From the NCBI RefSeq assembly GCF_021165935.1, contig NZ_CP088953.1:2713501-2777500 (forward strand): 64,000 nt of DNA. The letters run 5' to 3'. Both the position numbers and the translations under genes were made by a program. Numbering within the stretch: position 1 is the stretch's first letter; the number at the start of each line of letters is the position of its first letter. Source of the DNA: Microbulbifer elongatus. Lineage in GTDB: Bacteria; Pseudomonadota; Gammaproteobacteria; Pseudomonadales; Cellvibrionaceae. This document shows, piece after piece, positions 25,972 through 34,771 of this stretch. The notes under the pieces were generated by a model. It made no database searches. It saw only the letters and a program-made list of their open reading frames with translations, and was not told the origin of the DNA.

Positions 25972-27449
25972 TGGCGGAAGTGGTACTCAAGCGCCTGCCA
26001 TACGCGTTCGCCAAGCGGCATCAGGTGCTGCTGGCGGAGGTTGAGGGCACCCCGGTGTGTCAATATGTGGCGCCACTGAATCCCTCGGTGCTGGCGGAAG
26101 TTCAGCGTCTGTGTGAGGTGCCGCTGGGGGTAGCTCCGGTGGACCGGGAAACCTTTCAGGAATCCCTGCAACGGGAGTATGAAAACCGCGAAGGGGGCAA
26201 CCTTTCCGATGTCGAAGGCCTGGGTGATGACCTGGACCTGGCCGCGGTCGCCGATTCCCTGCCCGAGACCGAAGACCTGCTGGAGCAGGAAGACGATGCG
26301 CCCATCGTCAAACTGATCAATGCCATTTTTGCCGAGTCCCTCAAACAGGGGGCCTCGGATATTCATATCGAAACCTTTGAAAAACGCCTGGTGGTGCGCT
26401 TCAGAGTAGACGGTGTGTTGCGCGAAGTACTGCAACCGCGTCGCGCCCTGGCGCCACTGCTGGTGTCGCGGATCAAGGTAATGGCGAAGCTGGATATCGC
26501 CGAGAAGCGTGTTCCTCAGGACGGCCGGATTTCCCTGTTGATGGGCGGCCGGGAAGTGGACGTGCGTGTATCCACCATGCCTTCCTCTGCCGGTGAGCGG
26601 GTGGTGATGCGTCTGCTGGACAAGCAGGCGGGCAAGATGGATATGCGTCAGCTGGGCATGGCCGAGCGCGACCTGAAGGTTATCACCGAGCTGTTGAGTC
26701 GGCCTCACGGCATTCTGCTCGTTACCGGCCCAACGGGTTCCGGTAAAACCACCACACTGTACGCGGGTCTCGCCAGCATCAACAACCGGGAAAAGAATAT
26801 TCTCACCGTGGAAGACCCGGTGGAATACAACCTGGAAGGGGTTGGCCAGACCCAGGTCAACACTAAGGCGGATATGACGTTCGCCCGCGGCCTGCGCGCT
26901 ATTTTGCGCCAGGACCCGGATGTGGTGATGGTGGGTGAGATCCGCGACCTGGAAACCATGCAGATCGCCATTCAGGCCAGTTTGACCGGCCACTTGGTGC
27001 TCTCCACCCTGCACACCAACACCGCGTTGGGTGCGGTGACCCGTCTGGTGGATATGGGGATCGAACCGTTTTTGCTGTCGTCCAGTATTATTGGTGTGCT
27101 GGCCCAGCGCCTGGTAAGGGTTCTGTGCCCGGATTGCCGCCAGCCCCATCAGGCCGACGCGTTCGAGCTGAGAATGCTCGGCTTTGCGGAAGATGCAGAG
27201 GCCACCATTTATCGTCCCGGCGGCTGTGAAAAATGCAACCACAGTGGTTATCTTGGGCGCGTCGGTATCTATGAGCTGGTACCGGTCAACGAGCGTCTGC
27301 GGCAGATGATTCACGACCGGGATTCGGAAAGTGCGCTGGTAGCCGAGGCGCGAAAACTCGGCCCCAGTATTCGCGACGACGGCATGGCCAAAGTTCTGGC
27401 TGGAACCACTTCACTGGAAGAAGTGTTGCGGGTAACCCAGGAGTCCTGA
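25971..27449 (+). CDS. gspE: Type II secretion ATPase GspE
   Basis: 492 aa. Cytoplasmic hexameric ATPase driving pseudopilus assembly. Visible: N1E-type domain, Walker [17 protein letters not shown] near residue 253, Asp box ([12 protein letters not shown]), Walker B ([17 protein letters not shown]), the His box ([12 protein letters not shown]), and a tetracysteine zinc motif (CPDC..CEKC) in the C-terminal part. The ATG at 25971 shares one base with the gspD stop; the codon before it is GTG. Confidence 0.96.
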   Translation: MAEVVLKRLPYAFAKRHQVLLAEVEGTPVCQYVAPLNPSVLAEVQRLCEVPLGVAPVDRETFQESLQREYENREGGNLSDVEGLGDDLDLAAVADSLPETEDLLEQEDDAPIVKLINAIFAESLKQGASDIHIETFEKRLVVRFRVDGVLREVLQPRRALAPLLVSRIKVMAKLDIAEKRVPQDGRISLLMGGREVDVRVSTMPSSAGERVVMRLLDKQAGKMDMRQLGMAERDLKVITELLSRPHGILLVTGPTGSGKTTTLYAGLASINNREKNILTVEDPVEYNLEGVGQTQVNTKADMTFARGLRAILRQDPDVVMVGEIRDLETMQIAIQASLTGHLVLSTLHTNTALGAVTRLVDMGIEPFLLSSSIIGVLAQRLVRVLCPDCRQPHQADAFELRMLGFAEDAEATIYRPGGCEKCNHSGYLGRVGIYELVPVNERLRQMIHDRDSESALVAEARKLGPSIRDDGMAKVLAGTTSLEEVLRVTQES

Positions 27450-27450
27450 T

Positions 27451-28668
27451 ATGGGGGCATTTGAGTACACGGCGCTCAACAGCGGTGGCCGCAAAAGCCG
27501 CGGTACCCTGGAAGCGGATAGCGCAAAAGCCGCGCGTCAGCAGTTGCGCGCGAAAGGTCTGGTTCCGCTCGAGGTGACCGCTGCGGGGGACTCCTCGCCG
27601 CAATCAGCGGGTAGCTTCCTGAGTGGTAGTCCCGGGCTTGGCATCAAGCCGCTGGCACTGCTTACCCGGCAGATTGCCACCCTGCTGCGCGCCGGTATTC
27701 CCCTGGAAGAGACCCTCAGCGCGATTGCCAACCAGACCCGCAATCAGAAGGTGCGCCGTATCGTACTGGCCATTCGCGCCAAGGTGCTGGAGGGGCACAG
27801 TCTTGCCCAGGCGCTGGGGAGCTTTCCCCGCGCGTTTCCCAAGCTCTATCGGGCCACGGTGGAGGCCGGTGAGCATTCCGGCCATCTGGATGATGTGCTG
27901 GAGCGGCTGGCGGATTACACCGAGAGTCAGCAGCAGTTTCGCCAGAAAGTTCAGCTGGCTCTCATATACCCCATCGTACTGGTCGTTATCTGCGTCCTCG
28001 TAGTGACCGGCCTGATGGTGTACGTGGTTCCCGATGTGATCGAGGTATTCACCGGCACCGGTCAGCAGTTGCCACTGGCCACGCGGATACTGGTCTCGTT
28101 CAGTGATTTTATTTCTGCGTGGGGCTGGATTATCCCTCCGGTTATTGTGCTGCTGGTGGTGGGTTGGCTGCTGCTCCTGCGTCAGCCCAAATTCCGTTAT
28201 CGCTTTCACCATCGACTACTGGAAATGCCGGTGATTGGCTGGCTGGTGCGCGGTGGTCAGAGCGCCCGCTATGTGGGTACTCTGGCGATCCTGACCGGCA
28301 GTAGTGTGCCACTGGTGCAGGCCATGGGGATTGCCAGCGGCGTGATGGGGAATGACTACCTGAAGGAAAGGTTGCAGACCGCACAGAAGTTTGTTCGCGA
28401 AGGCGGCAGCCTGCGGCGGGCGCTGGAAGACGTGGAGTACTTCCCGCCGATGATGACTTATATGATTGCCAGTGGCGAATCCTCCGGCACGCTCGATGAG
28501 ATGCTGGAGCGTGCCGCGGAAAACCAGGAGCGGGATCTGCAGGGTGCGGTTACGGCATTTGTGAGCCTGTTTGAACCGCTGATGCTGCTGGTAATGGCGG
28601 GGATCGTTTTATTTATCGTAATGGCAATCATGATGCCGATCATGAACATGAACCAGTTGGTGGTCTGA
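27451..28668 (+). CDS. gspF: Type II secretion inner membrane platform protein GspF
   Basis: 405 aa with two repeated GspF domains (residues about 70-190 and 275-400) and three membrane segments. Typical motifs: TRQIATLLRAGIPLEETL and the second copy ILTGSSVPLVQAM, with ASGESSGTLDEMLERAA near the end. It starts one base after the gspE stop. It links the ATPase to the pseudopilus base. Confidence 0.95.
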   Translation: MGAFEYTALNSGGRKSRGTLEADSAKAARQQLRAKGLVPLEVTAAGDSSPQSAGSFLSGSPGLGIKPLALLTRQIATLLRAGIPLEETLSAIANQTRNQKVRRIVLAIRAKVLEGHSLAQALGSFPRAFPKLYRATVEAGEHSGHLDDVLERLADYTESQQQFRQKVQLALIYPIVLVVICVLVVTGLMVYVVPDVIEVFTGTGQQLPLATRILVSFSDFISAWGWIIPPVIVLLVVGWLLLLRQPKFRYRFHHRLLEMPVIGWLVRGGQSARYVGTLAILTGSSVPLVQAMGIASGVMGNDYLKERLQTAQKFVREGGSLRRALEDVEYFPPMMTYMIASGESSGTLDEMLERAAENQERDLQGAVTAFVSLFEPLMLLVMAGIVLFIVMAIMMPIMNMNQLVV

Positions 28669-28725
28669 TTCGCTCCGTGAGTGGACGCAGCCGGGCCGAC
28701 CGTTTTTGAGCACGCGAGGTGAGAA

Positions 28726-29154
28726 ATGAAAAATTTGCGTAAGAGCCAGGGCTTTACCCTGATTGAGATCATGGTGGTGATCGTGATTCTGGGCGTTCTG
28801 GGTGCACTGGTCGTGCCCAATATCATGGGGCGCACCGGGGAGGCCCGGATTAAAGCGGCAACGGTCGATCTTCGTGCGATCTCGTCACAGCTGGACCTGT
28901 ACCGCATGGACAACTTTGTGTATCCGAGCTCGGATCAGGGCCTGGAAGCGCTGGTTACCAAGCCGTCCGGTTTCCCGGAGGCAAAAAACTGGGCTGAACC
29001 TTACCTGAAGCGCGTGCCTAAAGATCCCTGGGGCAATGAATATCAGTACATCAGCCCCGGCAGCAGCGGCCCGTACGATCTGTTCAGCCTGGGTGCCGAC
29101 GGCAAGCCCGGCGGTGAAGGTGAGGCGGCGGACCTGTTTGCTTCCGAGCTGTAA
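28726..29154 (+). CDS. gspG: Type II secretion major pseudopilin GspG
   Basis: 142 aa. Prepilin peptidase site QG/FTLIEIMVVIVIL with Glu at position +5, then the long N-terminal helix and a typical major pseudopilin body ending with the calcium-site loop region (DPWGNEYQYISPG..YDLFSLGADGKPGGEG). A GAGGTGA ribosome site supports the ATG. It is the most abundant pseudopilus subunit. Confidence 0.96.
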   Translation: MKNLRKSQGFTLIEIMVVIVILGVLGALVVPNIMGRTGEARIKAATVDLRAISSQLDLYRMDNFVYPSSDQGLEALVTKPSGFPEAKNWAEPYLKRVPKDPWGNEYQYISPGSSGPYDLFSLGADGKPGGEGEAADLFASEL

Positions 29155-29174
29155 GCCCGGAGCCTGATTCTGTT

Positions 29175-29780
29175 ATGCGTATCCTGTCCCGCCGCCAACG
29201 GGGATTTACCCTGATTGAATTGCTGGTGGTGATTTTCATAATCGCTACCCTGGCGGGCATGGCGACGCTTTCACTTCGCGGGACCGACAGCCGCAACTGG
29301 ACCGGTGAGGTTCAGCGGCTCGCGAATCTGTTGCAGCTGGTGGCAGACCGCGCGCTGATCGACAAGTCGCACTACGGTGTCGTCTTTGAAGAAGACCGCT
29401 ATGAGGTTGTCCGCTACGACTCCTCAGCCCTGAGGTGGCAGGAAATCGATGTCTCAGGCTCGGCCATCTCCTCCCGTGCCGGCCGCTTTATGTCCCACGA
29501 GCTGCCGTCAAATATGCGTCTGGAAGTCCTCTCGCAGACCGAGCTCCCGGGGGCGGATGGCAACAGTTCCAGTTTCACGCCCAGCGGTCGCAGCGATCGC
29601 GACAAAGACGACGAAGAGAAAGAGATCAAACCGCAGTTTGCGGCACTGTCCAGTGGTGAGGTGCTGCCGGTGGAGGTGGCGTTTTTCCTCACGCGGGATG
29701 GCGATGTAGCCCGTGGCGCGGTTATATCCTACAGCAGTCTGTACGGTATGCAGCTGGAGTGGCAGGTCGATGACTACTGA
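29175..29780 (+). CDS. gspH: Type II secretion minor pseudopilin GspH
   Basis: 201 aa. Leader RQRG/FTLIELLVVIFII with Glu at +5. The body is longer than many GspH proteins because of a charged insertion (around residues 125-153, rich in Asp, Glu, Lys and Arg). It overlaps gspI by 11 bp. Confidence 0.9.
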   Translation: MRILSRRQRGFTLIELLVVIFIIATLAGMATLSLRGTDSRNWTGEVQRLANLLQLVADRALIDKSHYGVVFEEDRYEVVRYDSSALRWQEIDVSGSAISSRAGRFMSHELPSNMRLEVLSQTELPGADGNSSSFTPSGRSDRDKDDEEKEIKPQFAALSSGEVLPVEVAFFLTRDGDVARGAVISYSSLYGMQLEWQVDDY

Positions 29781-30159
29781 ATCCCGACAGCTGCGCAGCC
29801 GGATTCAATCCGCCGGGGGGTTCACCCTGGTTGAGGTGCTGGTTGCTCTGGTGATCTTTGGGGTCATCGCCGCGAGCGTGCTCAAAACCATGCAGGATAG
29901 CGTGCGTCAGCAGGCTGCGCTGGAGGAGCGCCTTACCGCCAATCTGGTGGCGCAACAGGCGTTGGCAGAAATCCGCCTGCGTACCGACTGGCCCCCACTG
30001 GGCAAGAAAACCGAGCGCGTGCTGTTGGCAGAGCGCGAGTGGGAGGTGACCGCAGAGGTTAAATCCACCAGTGAACCGCGTATGCGTCACATCATTGTGC
30101 AGGTGGGTTGGCCGGACAAGTCACCACTGCTGACGATTGATTCCTGGGTGGCCGAATAA
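29770..30159 (+). CDS. gspI: Type II secretion minor pseudopilin GspI
   Basis: 129 aa from the ATG at 29770 inside the end of gspH; the open frame upstream is a shadow of gspH. Leader SAGG/FTLVEVLVALVIFG with Glu at +5. GspI, J and K form the tip complex that starts the pseudopilus. Confidence 0.93.
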   Translation: MTTESRQLRSRIQSAGGFTLVEVLVALVIFGVIAASVLKTMQDSVRQQAALEERLTANLVAQQALAEIRLRTDWPPLGKKTERVLLAEREWEVTAEVKSTSEPRMRHIIVQVGWPDKSPLLTIDSWVAE

Positions 30160-30160
30160 C

Positions 30161-30964
30161 ATGCGTGTGCCCCGTTCCCTCCCTCGGCCAATTCCTGCCC
30201 AGTCAGGCTTTACCCTGATTGAGGTCACCGTCGTGCTGGTGATCGTATCCATCATCGGCATTGGCTCCTACTCCCTGCTGGAAACGTTTTTTTCCACCGA
30301 CCGTGCCTTGAACGCGCGCGCCGACGAAATGCGGCGTTTGTCCATGGCCATGTACCGGTTGGATGATGATTTGCGGCAATTTACCGCGCGCCCGGTTAAA
30401 AATGGCTACAGCGGCTACGAGCCGGCTTTCTTGGGGCTGAGTAACGAGTTTGAATTTACCCGATTGGGGGCCGCCAACCTGACCGGTGACCCCCGCGGGA
30501 ACCTGCAGAGACTTCACTACGGTATCGGCTATGCGGAGGAGGACGACGAGCGGTACGCAGCCCCGGACGACGATACCGCGCTGCTGCTGCGCAGCCGTTG
30601 GCGCATTCTCGACCGCGGCCCCGATTCGCAGCCGGTGGCTGAGCCAGTACTGGATGGGGTGATCGAACTGAACGTGCGGTATTTCGACCGCGATACCCAG
30701 ACCTGGCTCGCTCAGTGGCCTCCGGCCTCCTCGGCAACCACCCCCGGTGCCGTGGATCTGCGCTTGCCCCAGGCCATCGAGGTGACATTATTGACTCGAA
30801 CCGGTGGTGAAATGCGCCGTCTGTTTTCGCTGCCGGCGTATGCTGTGGCTACCAGTAGCGGGGGTAGCGGTGGCAGCTCCAGTGGCGGTGACGATGACGG
30901 TGGATCCAGCAGCAGTGGCGGGGATGATGACCGCGGTGGAAGTGATGACGAGGAGCGCCAGTAA
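30161..30964 (+). CDS. gspJ: Type II secretion minor pseudopilin GspJ with a polar tail
   Basis: 267 aa from the ATG one base after the gspI stop. Leader QSG/FTLIEVTVVLVIVS with Glu at +5, and the usual GspJ body (YRLDDDLRQFTARPV, LEFTRLG-like segment, EVTLLTRTGGEMRRLF). After residue 230 comes a low-complexity tail of about 35 residues of Gly, Ser and Asp, not part of the normal fold. The stop overlaps the gspK start by one base. Confidence 0.92.
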   Translation: MRVPRSLPRPIPAQSGFTLIEVTVVLVIVSIIGIGSYSLLETFFSTDRALNARADEMRRLSMAMYRLDDDLRQFTARPVKNGYSGYEPAFLGLSNEFEFTRLGAANLTGDPRGNLQRLHYGIGYAEEDDERYAAPDDDTALLLRSRWRILDRGPDSQPVAEPVLDGVIELNVRYFDRDTQTWLAQWPPASSATTPGAVDLRLPQAIEVTLLTRTGGEMRRLFSLPAYAVATSSGGSGGSSSGGDDDGGSSSSGGDDDRGGSDDEERQ

Positions 30965-32013
30965 TGACCTCTGCAAGTTGTCACGGTATTAATCGCGCCG
31001 GTGCCGGTGGACTGCTGCGCAACCAGCGGGGTGTGGCGCTGATTACTGTCTTGCTGGTAATGGTAATTGCAGTGGCGGCAGTGACCCATGCGGTGACACG
31101 CAACCGCCTGGCCATTTCCCGTACCAGTGCAATTCTCGCCAATACCCAACTCGCGGAATTTGTGCACGGGGCGGAGGCCTGGGCGACAGTAACGCTCGAA
31201 AAAGACTTTGAAGAAGACCGTGAAGCCGGTAGCGCTAGTGACAATCTACATGAACTCTGGGCTCAGCATCAGACAGAGTTCAATCCGGGTAATGGGAAAA
31301 TACGTATATTAATCAAGGACTTGCAGGGCTGTTTTAATGTAAATAATTTAACGGTTCCTGGAGGTTCCAGCGGCGCGGACTCCGGCGGAAGTGGTACCGC
31401 TGGCAGTGGTCCCGGGCCTGTTCTGCGCCGTCTGGTGAGTAACCTGGGTGGGCCGGCGGATATGGCACTGGGTATCGAGGATTGGCTCGACCCCGGTGAT
31501 ACCCCGCTCGCGTCCGGGGGAGAAGACACCGGTTATCTCGGATTGGAACTGGCCTATCGCACTCCAGATACCCTGATTACCGATGTGTCTGAATTGCGCG
31601 CGGTGCAGGGAATGGACCCGGAAATCTGGCGTCAGCTCGAGCCTGAACTCTGCGCACTACCGGAGGCGGGTACTCCGGTGAATGTGAATACCGCATCGGA
31701 GGGACTGTTATCGGCGATGTTCCCATCGGCCAATATCGCGAGTCTGATTACGCAGCGGGAATCCGGTGTAGCGTTTACCCAGATGTCTGATCTCTCCCCG
31801 TTCAACATTTCCGGCGGGGGCGATCTGGATTTCAACAGCGCGTATTATGTGGCGCACATTGCAGTACAGCTGGGCCTGGAGGCGGGTACTGAACACCGGC
31901 AGTATTGGGAGTCGATTCTGAAACTCGACACCACCACCGGGAAAATAAAAGTGATTCAGCGTCAGCGGCGCGAGTTCTCCGGGCAGTTTTTGCAGGAATT
32001 ATTGGGGGTCTAA
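30964..32013 (+). CDS. gspK: Type II secretion minor pseudopilin GspK
   Basis: 349 aa. Leader NQRG/VALITVLLVMVIAV; as usual in GspK the Glu at +5 is replaced (Thr here), consistent with its tip position. The large alpha domain is present (IEDWLDPGDTP, YRTPDTLITDVSEL, VNVNTASEGLL). A Gly/Ser-rich insertion lies near residues 134-153, in the same style as the GspJ tail. Confidence 0.93.
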   Translation: MTSASCHGINRAGAGGLLRNQRGVALITVLLVMVIAVAAVTHAVTRNRLAISRTSAILANTQLAEFVHGAEAWATVTLEKDFEEDREAGSASDNLHELWAQHQTEFNPGNGKIRILIKDLQGCFNVNNLTVPGGSSGADSGGSGTAGSGPGPVLRRLVSNLGGPADMALGIEDWLDPGDTPLASGGEDTGYLGLELAYRTPDTLITDVSELRAVQGMDPEIWRQLEPELCALPEAGTPVNVNTASEGLLSAMFPSANIASLITQRESGVAFTQMSDLSPFNISGGGDLDFNSAYYVAHIAVQLGLEAGTEHRQYWESILKLDTTTGKIKVIQRQRREFSGQFLQELLGV

Positions 32014-33357
32014 TTGAGCCAGGAAGTAAAACTATTGCGGCTGCGGGAGCCCGGCGCTGGTGCCCATAGCGGCAATCAGGAGCTGGGAGCCGGCGCTGTT
32101 GTGCTTGAGTACTGGCACCAGGCGCAGTGGAAACCGGTGGCCGTTGACGAAGATTTCGAGCAGGCGTTTGCCGACCCGTCGGGGTCAGAGGATGCCCAAC
32201 CACCTGTGGAAGAGGGTTCCGCGCCGGATCCTGGCATCGCGCTGACCTTTGAACCGGGAGAGCGTGGCGTAATCCTGATCCCGGGCACCTGGGTCTGGAA
32301 CGGCCTCGAATCGGTGCCCCGGGCAGCCCGGCGGCAGAGCCAGGCGGTGGGCTACATGGTGGAGGAGCAGCTGGCGGCAGATGTTGAAGAGCTCCATTTC
32401 GTCTGTGAACCGGTGCAGGGTGATCTGTGCAGTGTTATGGCGGTGGCCAGTCTGAAGCTGGCGATTCTCAAATCGCAGATTGAGCGGCTCGGATGGCCGG
32501 TTACCGTCGCCATCCCCGAATATCGCCTGCTGGCGGACACGGGATCCGAATCCGCGGTGTGGTTTGACGGCGAGCGTGCCCATTTCTGGCACACCGGTGG
32601 TCGCGGCCTCTCGGTCAACCGGACGCTGGCGGGGGTGATCGCCGAGAGCCTGTTTGCCGATGCGGCGGAGGCGGGCGAGGAGCCTGAGCAGGGCGAGCCG
32701 GCCGCGGGTGCGCCATTGCGGTTAATGGGCGATGCCACCGAGCTGGAGCGGGCTACGCTGGAACAGCTGGGTACCGTGCAGCCGGTTGACGGGACGCCAC
32801 AAGACCTGTTGCTTGGCGGTGTAGCACCCACGGTGTCAGGAAACCTGCTGACAGGCCCGTATCAGGTTGCTCTGCAATCCGCCGAAGGCCCCTGGTGGAA
32901 AAAGCCGGCGATTGCCGTCGTCGTGTGTTTTGTACTGCAGCTGGTCTTTTTTATCGGCGCGGGCACCTATTACAAAATCCAGGGGGCGAAGGCGGAAGCG
33001 GAGGCCAGGGATCTGTTCAGCGAGATCTTTCCGGGGGATTCTCCCAGCGCGGATCTGCGCCGGCAGATTACCGGTTATCTCAATCAGTCGAGCGGCAGTG
33101 GCGGAGAGTTCGCGGGACAACTTCAGCAGTTGAGCACTGTCTGGGGAGGTGCCAAAAATAGCGACCTGAAACTGCAGTCTCTGCGTTTCGACGGCAACCG
33201 CGGCGAGTTGGTATTACAGCTGCGCGCCGCCAACCTCGGTCAGCTGGATTCTGTGGTCAGTCGCTTGGGGCAGGGGCAGTACAAAGCCGAGCTGCTGGCC
33301 GCCAACGAGCTGGAAGAAGGGGTTTCCGGGCGGATCCGCCTGCGACAACCGCGATAA
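32014..33357 (+). CDS. gspL: Type II secretion inner membrane protein GspL
   Basis: 447 aa from a TTG codon directly after the gspK stop, with GGGGGT 4 bp before it. A cytoplasmic actin-like domain (residues about 1-290, contacting GspE), one transmembrane helix (AIAVVVCFVLQLVFFIGAG), and a periplasmic ferredoxin-like domain. It pairs with GspM. Confidence 0.9.
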   Translation: MSQEVKLLRLREPGAGAHSGNQELGAGAVVLEYWHQAQWKPVAVDEDFEQAFADPSGSEDAQPPVEEGSAPDPGIALTFEPGERGVILIPGTWVWNGLESVPRAARRQSQAVGYMVEEQLAADVEELHFVCEPVQGDLCSVMAVASLKLAILKSQIERLGWPVTVAIPEYRLLADTGSESAVWFDGERAHFWHTGGRGLSVNRTLAGVIAESLFADAAEAGEEPEQGEPAAGAPLRLMGDATELERATLEQLGTVQPVDGTPQDLLLGGVAPTVSGNLLTGPYQVALQSAEGPWWKKPAIAVVVCFVLQLVFFIGAGTYYKIQGAKAEAEARDLFSEIFPGDSPSADLRRQITGYLNQSSGSGGEFAGQLQQLSTVWGGAKNSDLKLQSLRFDGNRGELVLQLRAANLGQLDSVVSRLGQGQYKAELLAANELEEGVSGRIRLRQPR

Positions 33358-33369
33358 CAAAGAGCAAAT

Positions 33370-33858
33370 ATGAAGCATACAATCGAACAGTGGCGGCAGA
33401 AGTGGCTCGCCTTGCCGCCCGGAGATCAGCGGGCACTGGGTATTCTTGGCTTGTTTCTGGGACTGATGATTATCGTATTCGGTCTCTTCAAGCCGGCGCA
33501 GTCATTCTTCGAGGGCGCCCGGACCGATGCGGAAAGTGCCCGGGAGCTGGTGCAGTGGATCGAGCGGCAGCGGCCCCAGCTGGAGCGGGTACAGCGCGCC
33601 AGTGGCGGGCAGTCCCAGGGCAAGGGCACTTTGCTGCAGCGGGTAACGGCAGCGGCAAATAATCATCAAGTCACGATCAAGCGCTTTGAGCCAGAAGGCG
33701 ACCGTCGTATTCGCCTGTGGGTGGATGAGGCGCGCTACCAGGATCTTCAGCCATGGCTGAACACCCTGTTGCAGCAGCGCTTTACCATTCGCTCGGTCAG
33801 CGTCGATGCCCTGGCTGAAGAGGGCATGGTGTCCGCCCGCCTTACTCTGGAGCGCTAG
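33370..33858 (+). CDS. gspM: Type II secretion inner membrane protein GspM
   Basis: 162 aa. Short cytoplasmic end, one transmembrane helix (residues 22-42, ALGILGLFLGLMIIVFGLF), coiled segment and a small ferredoxin-like domain. It is the last gene of the operon; no gspN follows and the prepilin peptidase gene is not in this window. Confidence 0.92.
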   Translation: MKHTIEQWRQKWLALPPGDQRALGILGLFLGLMIIVFGLFKPAQSFFEGARTDAESARELVQWIERQRPQLERVQRASGGQSQGKGTLLQRVTAAANNHQVTIKRFEPEGDRRIRLWVDEARYQDLQPWLNTLLQQRFTIRSVSVDALAEEGMVSARLTLER

Positions 33859-34025
33859 GGCGCTCCCATATTTCCAATATCCAGCACATGTGTGCGAAAT
33901 TTGACGGATATTCCGATTTTTTCACATGATTGCCCGGGTATTTCCTGGCTAGCTTCGTCTGTGTCGAAGTGATAGGTGCCGGCGTAGGGTGCTTTTCCGC
34001 CGAATTCGTCCTCGGATGGCGCCAT
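33855..34025 (-). CDS. Possible small protein, 56 aa
   Basis: A short frame opposite the end of gspM, starting at an ATG with AGAGAG just upstream and a TATAGA-like box before that. Composition is mixed and soluble, with a single Cys. Nothing similar is recognised. It may be a chance frame; the plausible ribosome site is the main reason to list it. Confidence 0.25.
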   Translation of the reverse strand: MAPSEDEFGGKAPYAGTYHFDTDEASQEIPGQSCEKIGISVKFRTHVLDIGNMGAP

Positions 34026-34070
34026 TTTCTCTCTATACTGATGGGTATTGAGAAGAAATAGGGGCCAAAC

Positions 34071-34340
34071 ATGTTGTTGAGAAACGCCGACGGCAATCAC
34101 CTGATTGATGTGGCCGATGTCGTCACCCTGACCAACCCATACGAATTGACCGTCGTCGGACGCTACCTGTGGGGGGAAGAAATTCAGGACCCGGAAGTAT
34201 TCGACAAAGAGCAGTTGCGCTTTCTTTCGGGGGAATCTTTGCCCCGTTGCTGGCAGGATAGTCGCTACCGGGATCGAGAAGTGCGTCGTGTGAAATGCGG
34301 CACTCGCGTTGATGATAGCGACTATTATCAGGGCGCCTGA
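34071..34340 (+). CDS. Hypothetical protein, 89 aa
   Basis: Starts at an ATG with AGGGGC about 8 bp upstream and a TATACT box some 30 bp before that. The sequence begins MLLRNADGNHLIDVADVV and is acidic in the middle and basic toward the end (RDREVRRVKCG), with no signal peptide or membrane segment. It lies between the gsp operon and the DUF2788 gene. Family not recognised; protein-like composition and a good start support it being real. Confidence 0.5.
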   Translation: MLLRNADGNHLIDVADVVTLTNPYELTVVGRYLWGEEIQDPEVFDKEQLRFLSGESLPRCWQDSRYRDREVRRVKCGTRVDDSDYYQGA

Positions 34341-34508
34341 GGTATAGCCTGTCCGCAAGGATGGATAGGGAATTCCCCGGGATCTGCCCGAAAGTTACAT
34401 GGTTAAGCGTAGCGACCTCCTATACAATACGCGCCAATTTTTCTCCGGTAACAGGCCGGGTTAAGTGGTAACCCGGTCGAAGCCGGGAATGCGCGTGGAA
34501 GTGGTGTC

Positions 34509-34715
34509 ATGAGCTTTGAGCTGTTTGAAGAGTATTCCCTGATTGTCGGAATTGGGGGCCTGATCCTGTTTATGGTGTTTATCGTCTGGAATCTGGCCAA
34601 AGAGTCCAAGGCGGGTCGCTTTGGCACCTTTATTCTCTTCATTGCCCTTGGTCTAGGCTTGCTGGGCTTCCTCGTAAAAACCGTACTGGTTGAAGTCATG
34701 GGCCTCGGCCAGTAA
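34509..34715 (+). CDS. DUF2788 small membrane protein
   Basis: 68 aa with two transmembrane helices (about residues 12-28 and 38-60) separated by the conserved basic loop WNLAKESKAGRFGTF. Length and the loop match the DUF2788 family of gammaproteobacteria. Function is unknown. A TATACAAT box lies upstream near 34422. It precedes the hybrid kinase gene by 56 bp and may share its transcript. Confidence 0.85.
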   Translation: MSFELFEEYSLIVGIGGLILFMVFIVWNLAKESKAGRFGTFILFIALGLGLLGFLVKTVLVEVMGLGQ

Positions 34716-34771
34716 CAGGCCATTGCAACGCCCGACATTTCCGTCACAGGGAGCGTTCGCCGGAAATCGCT

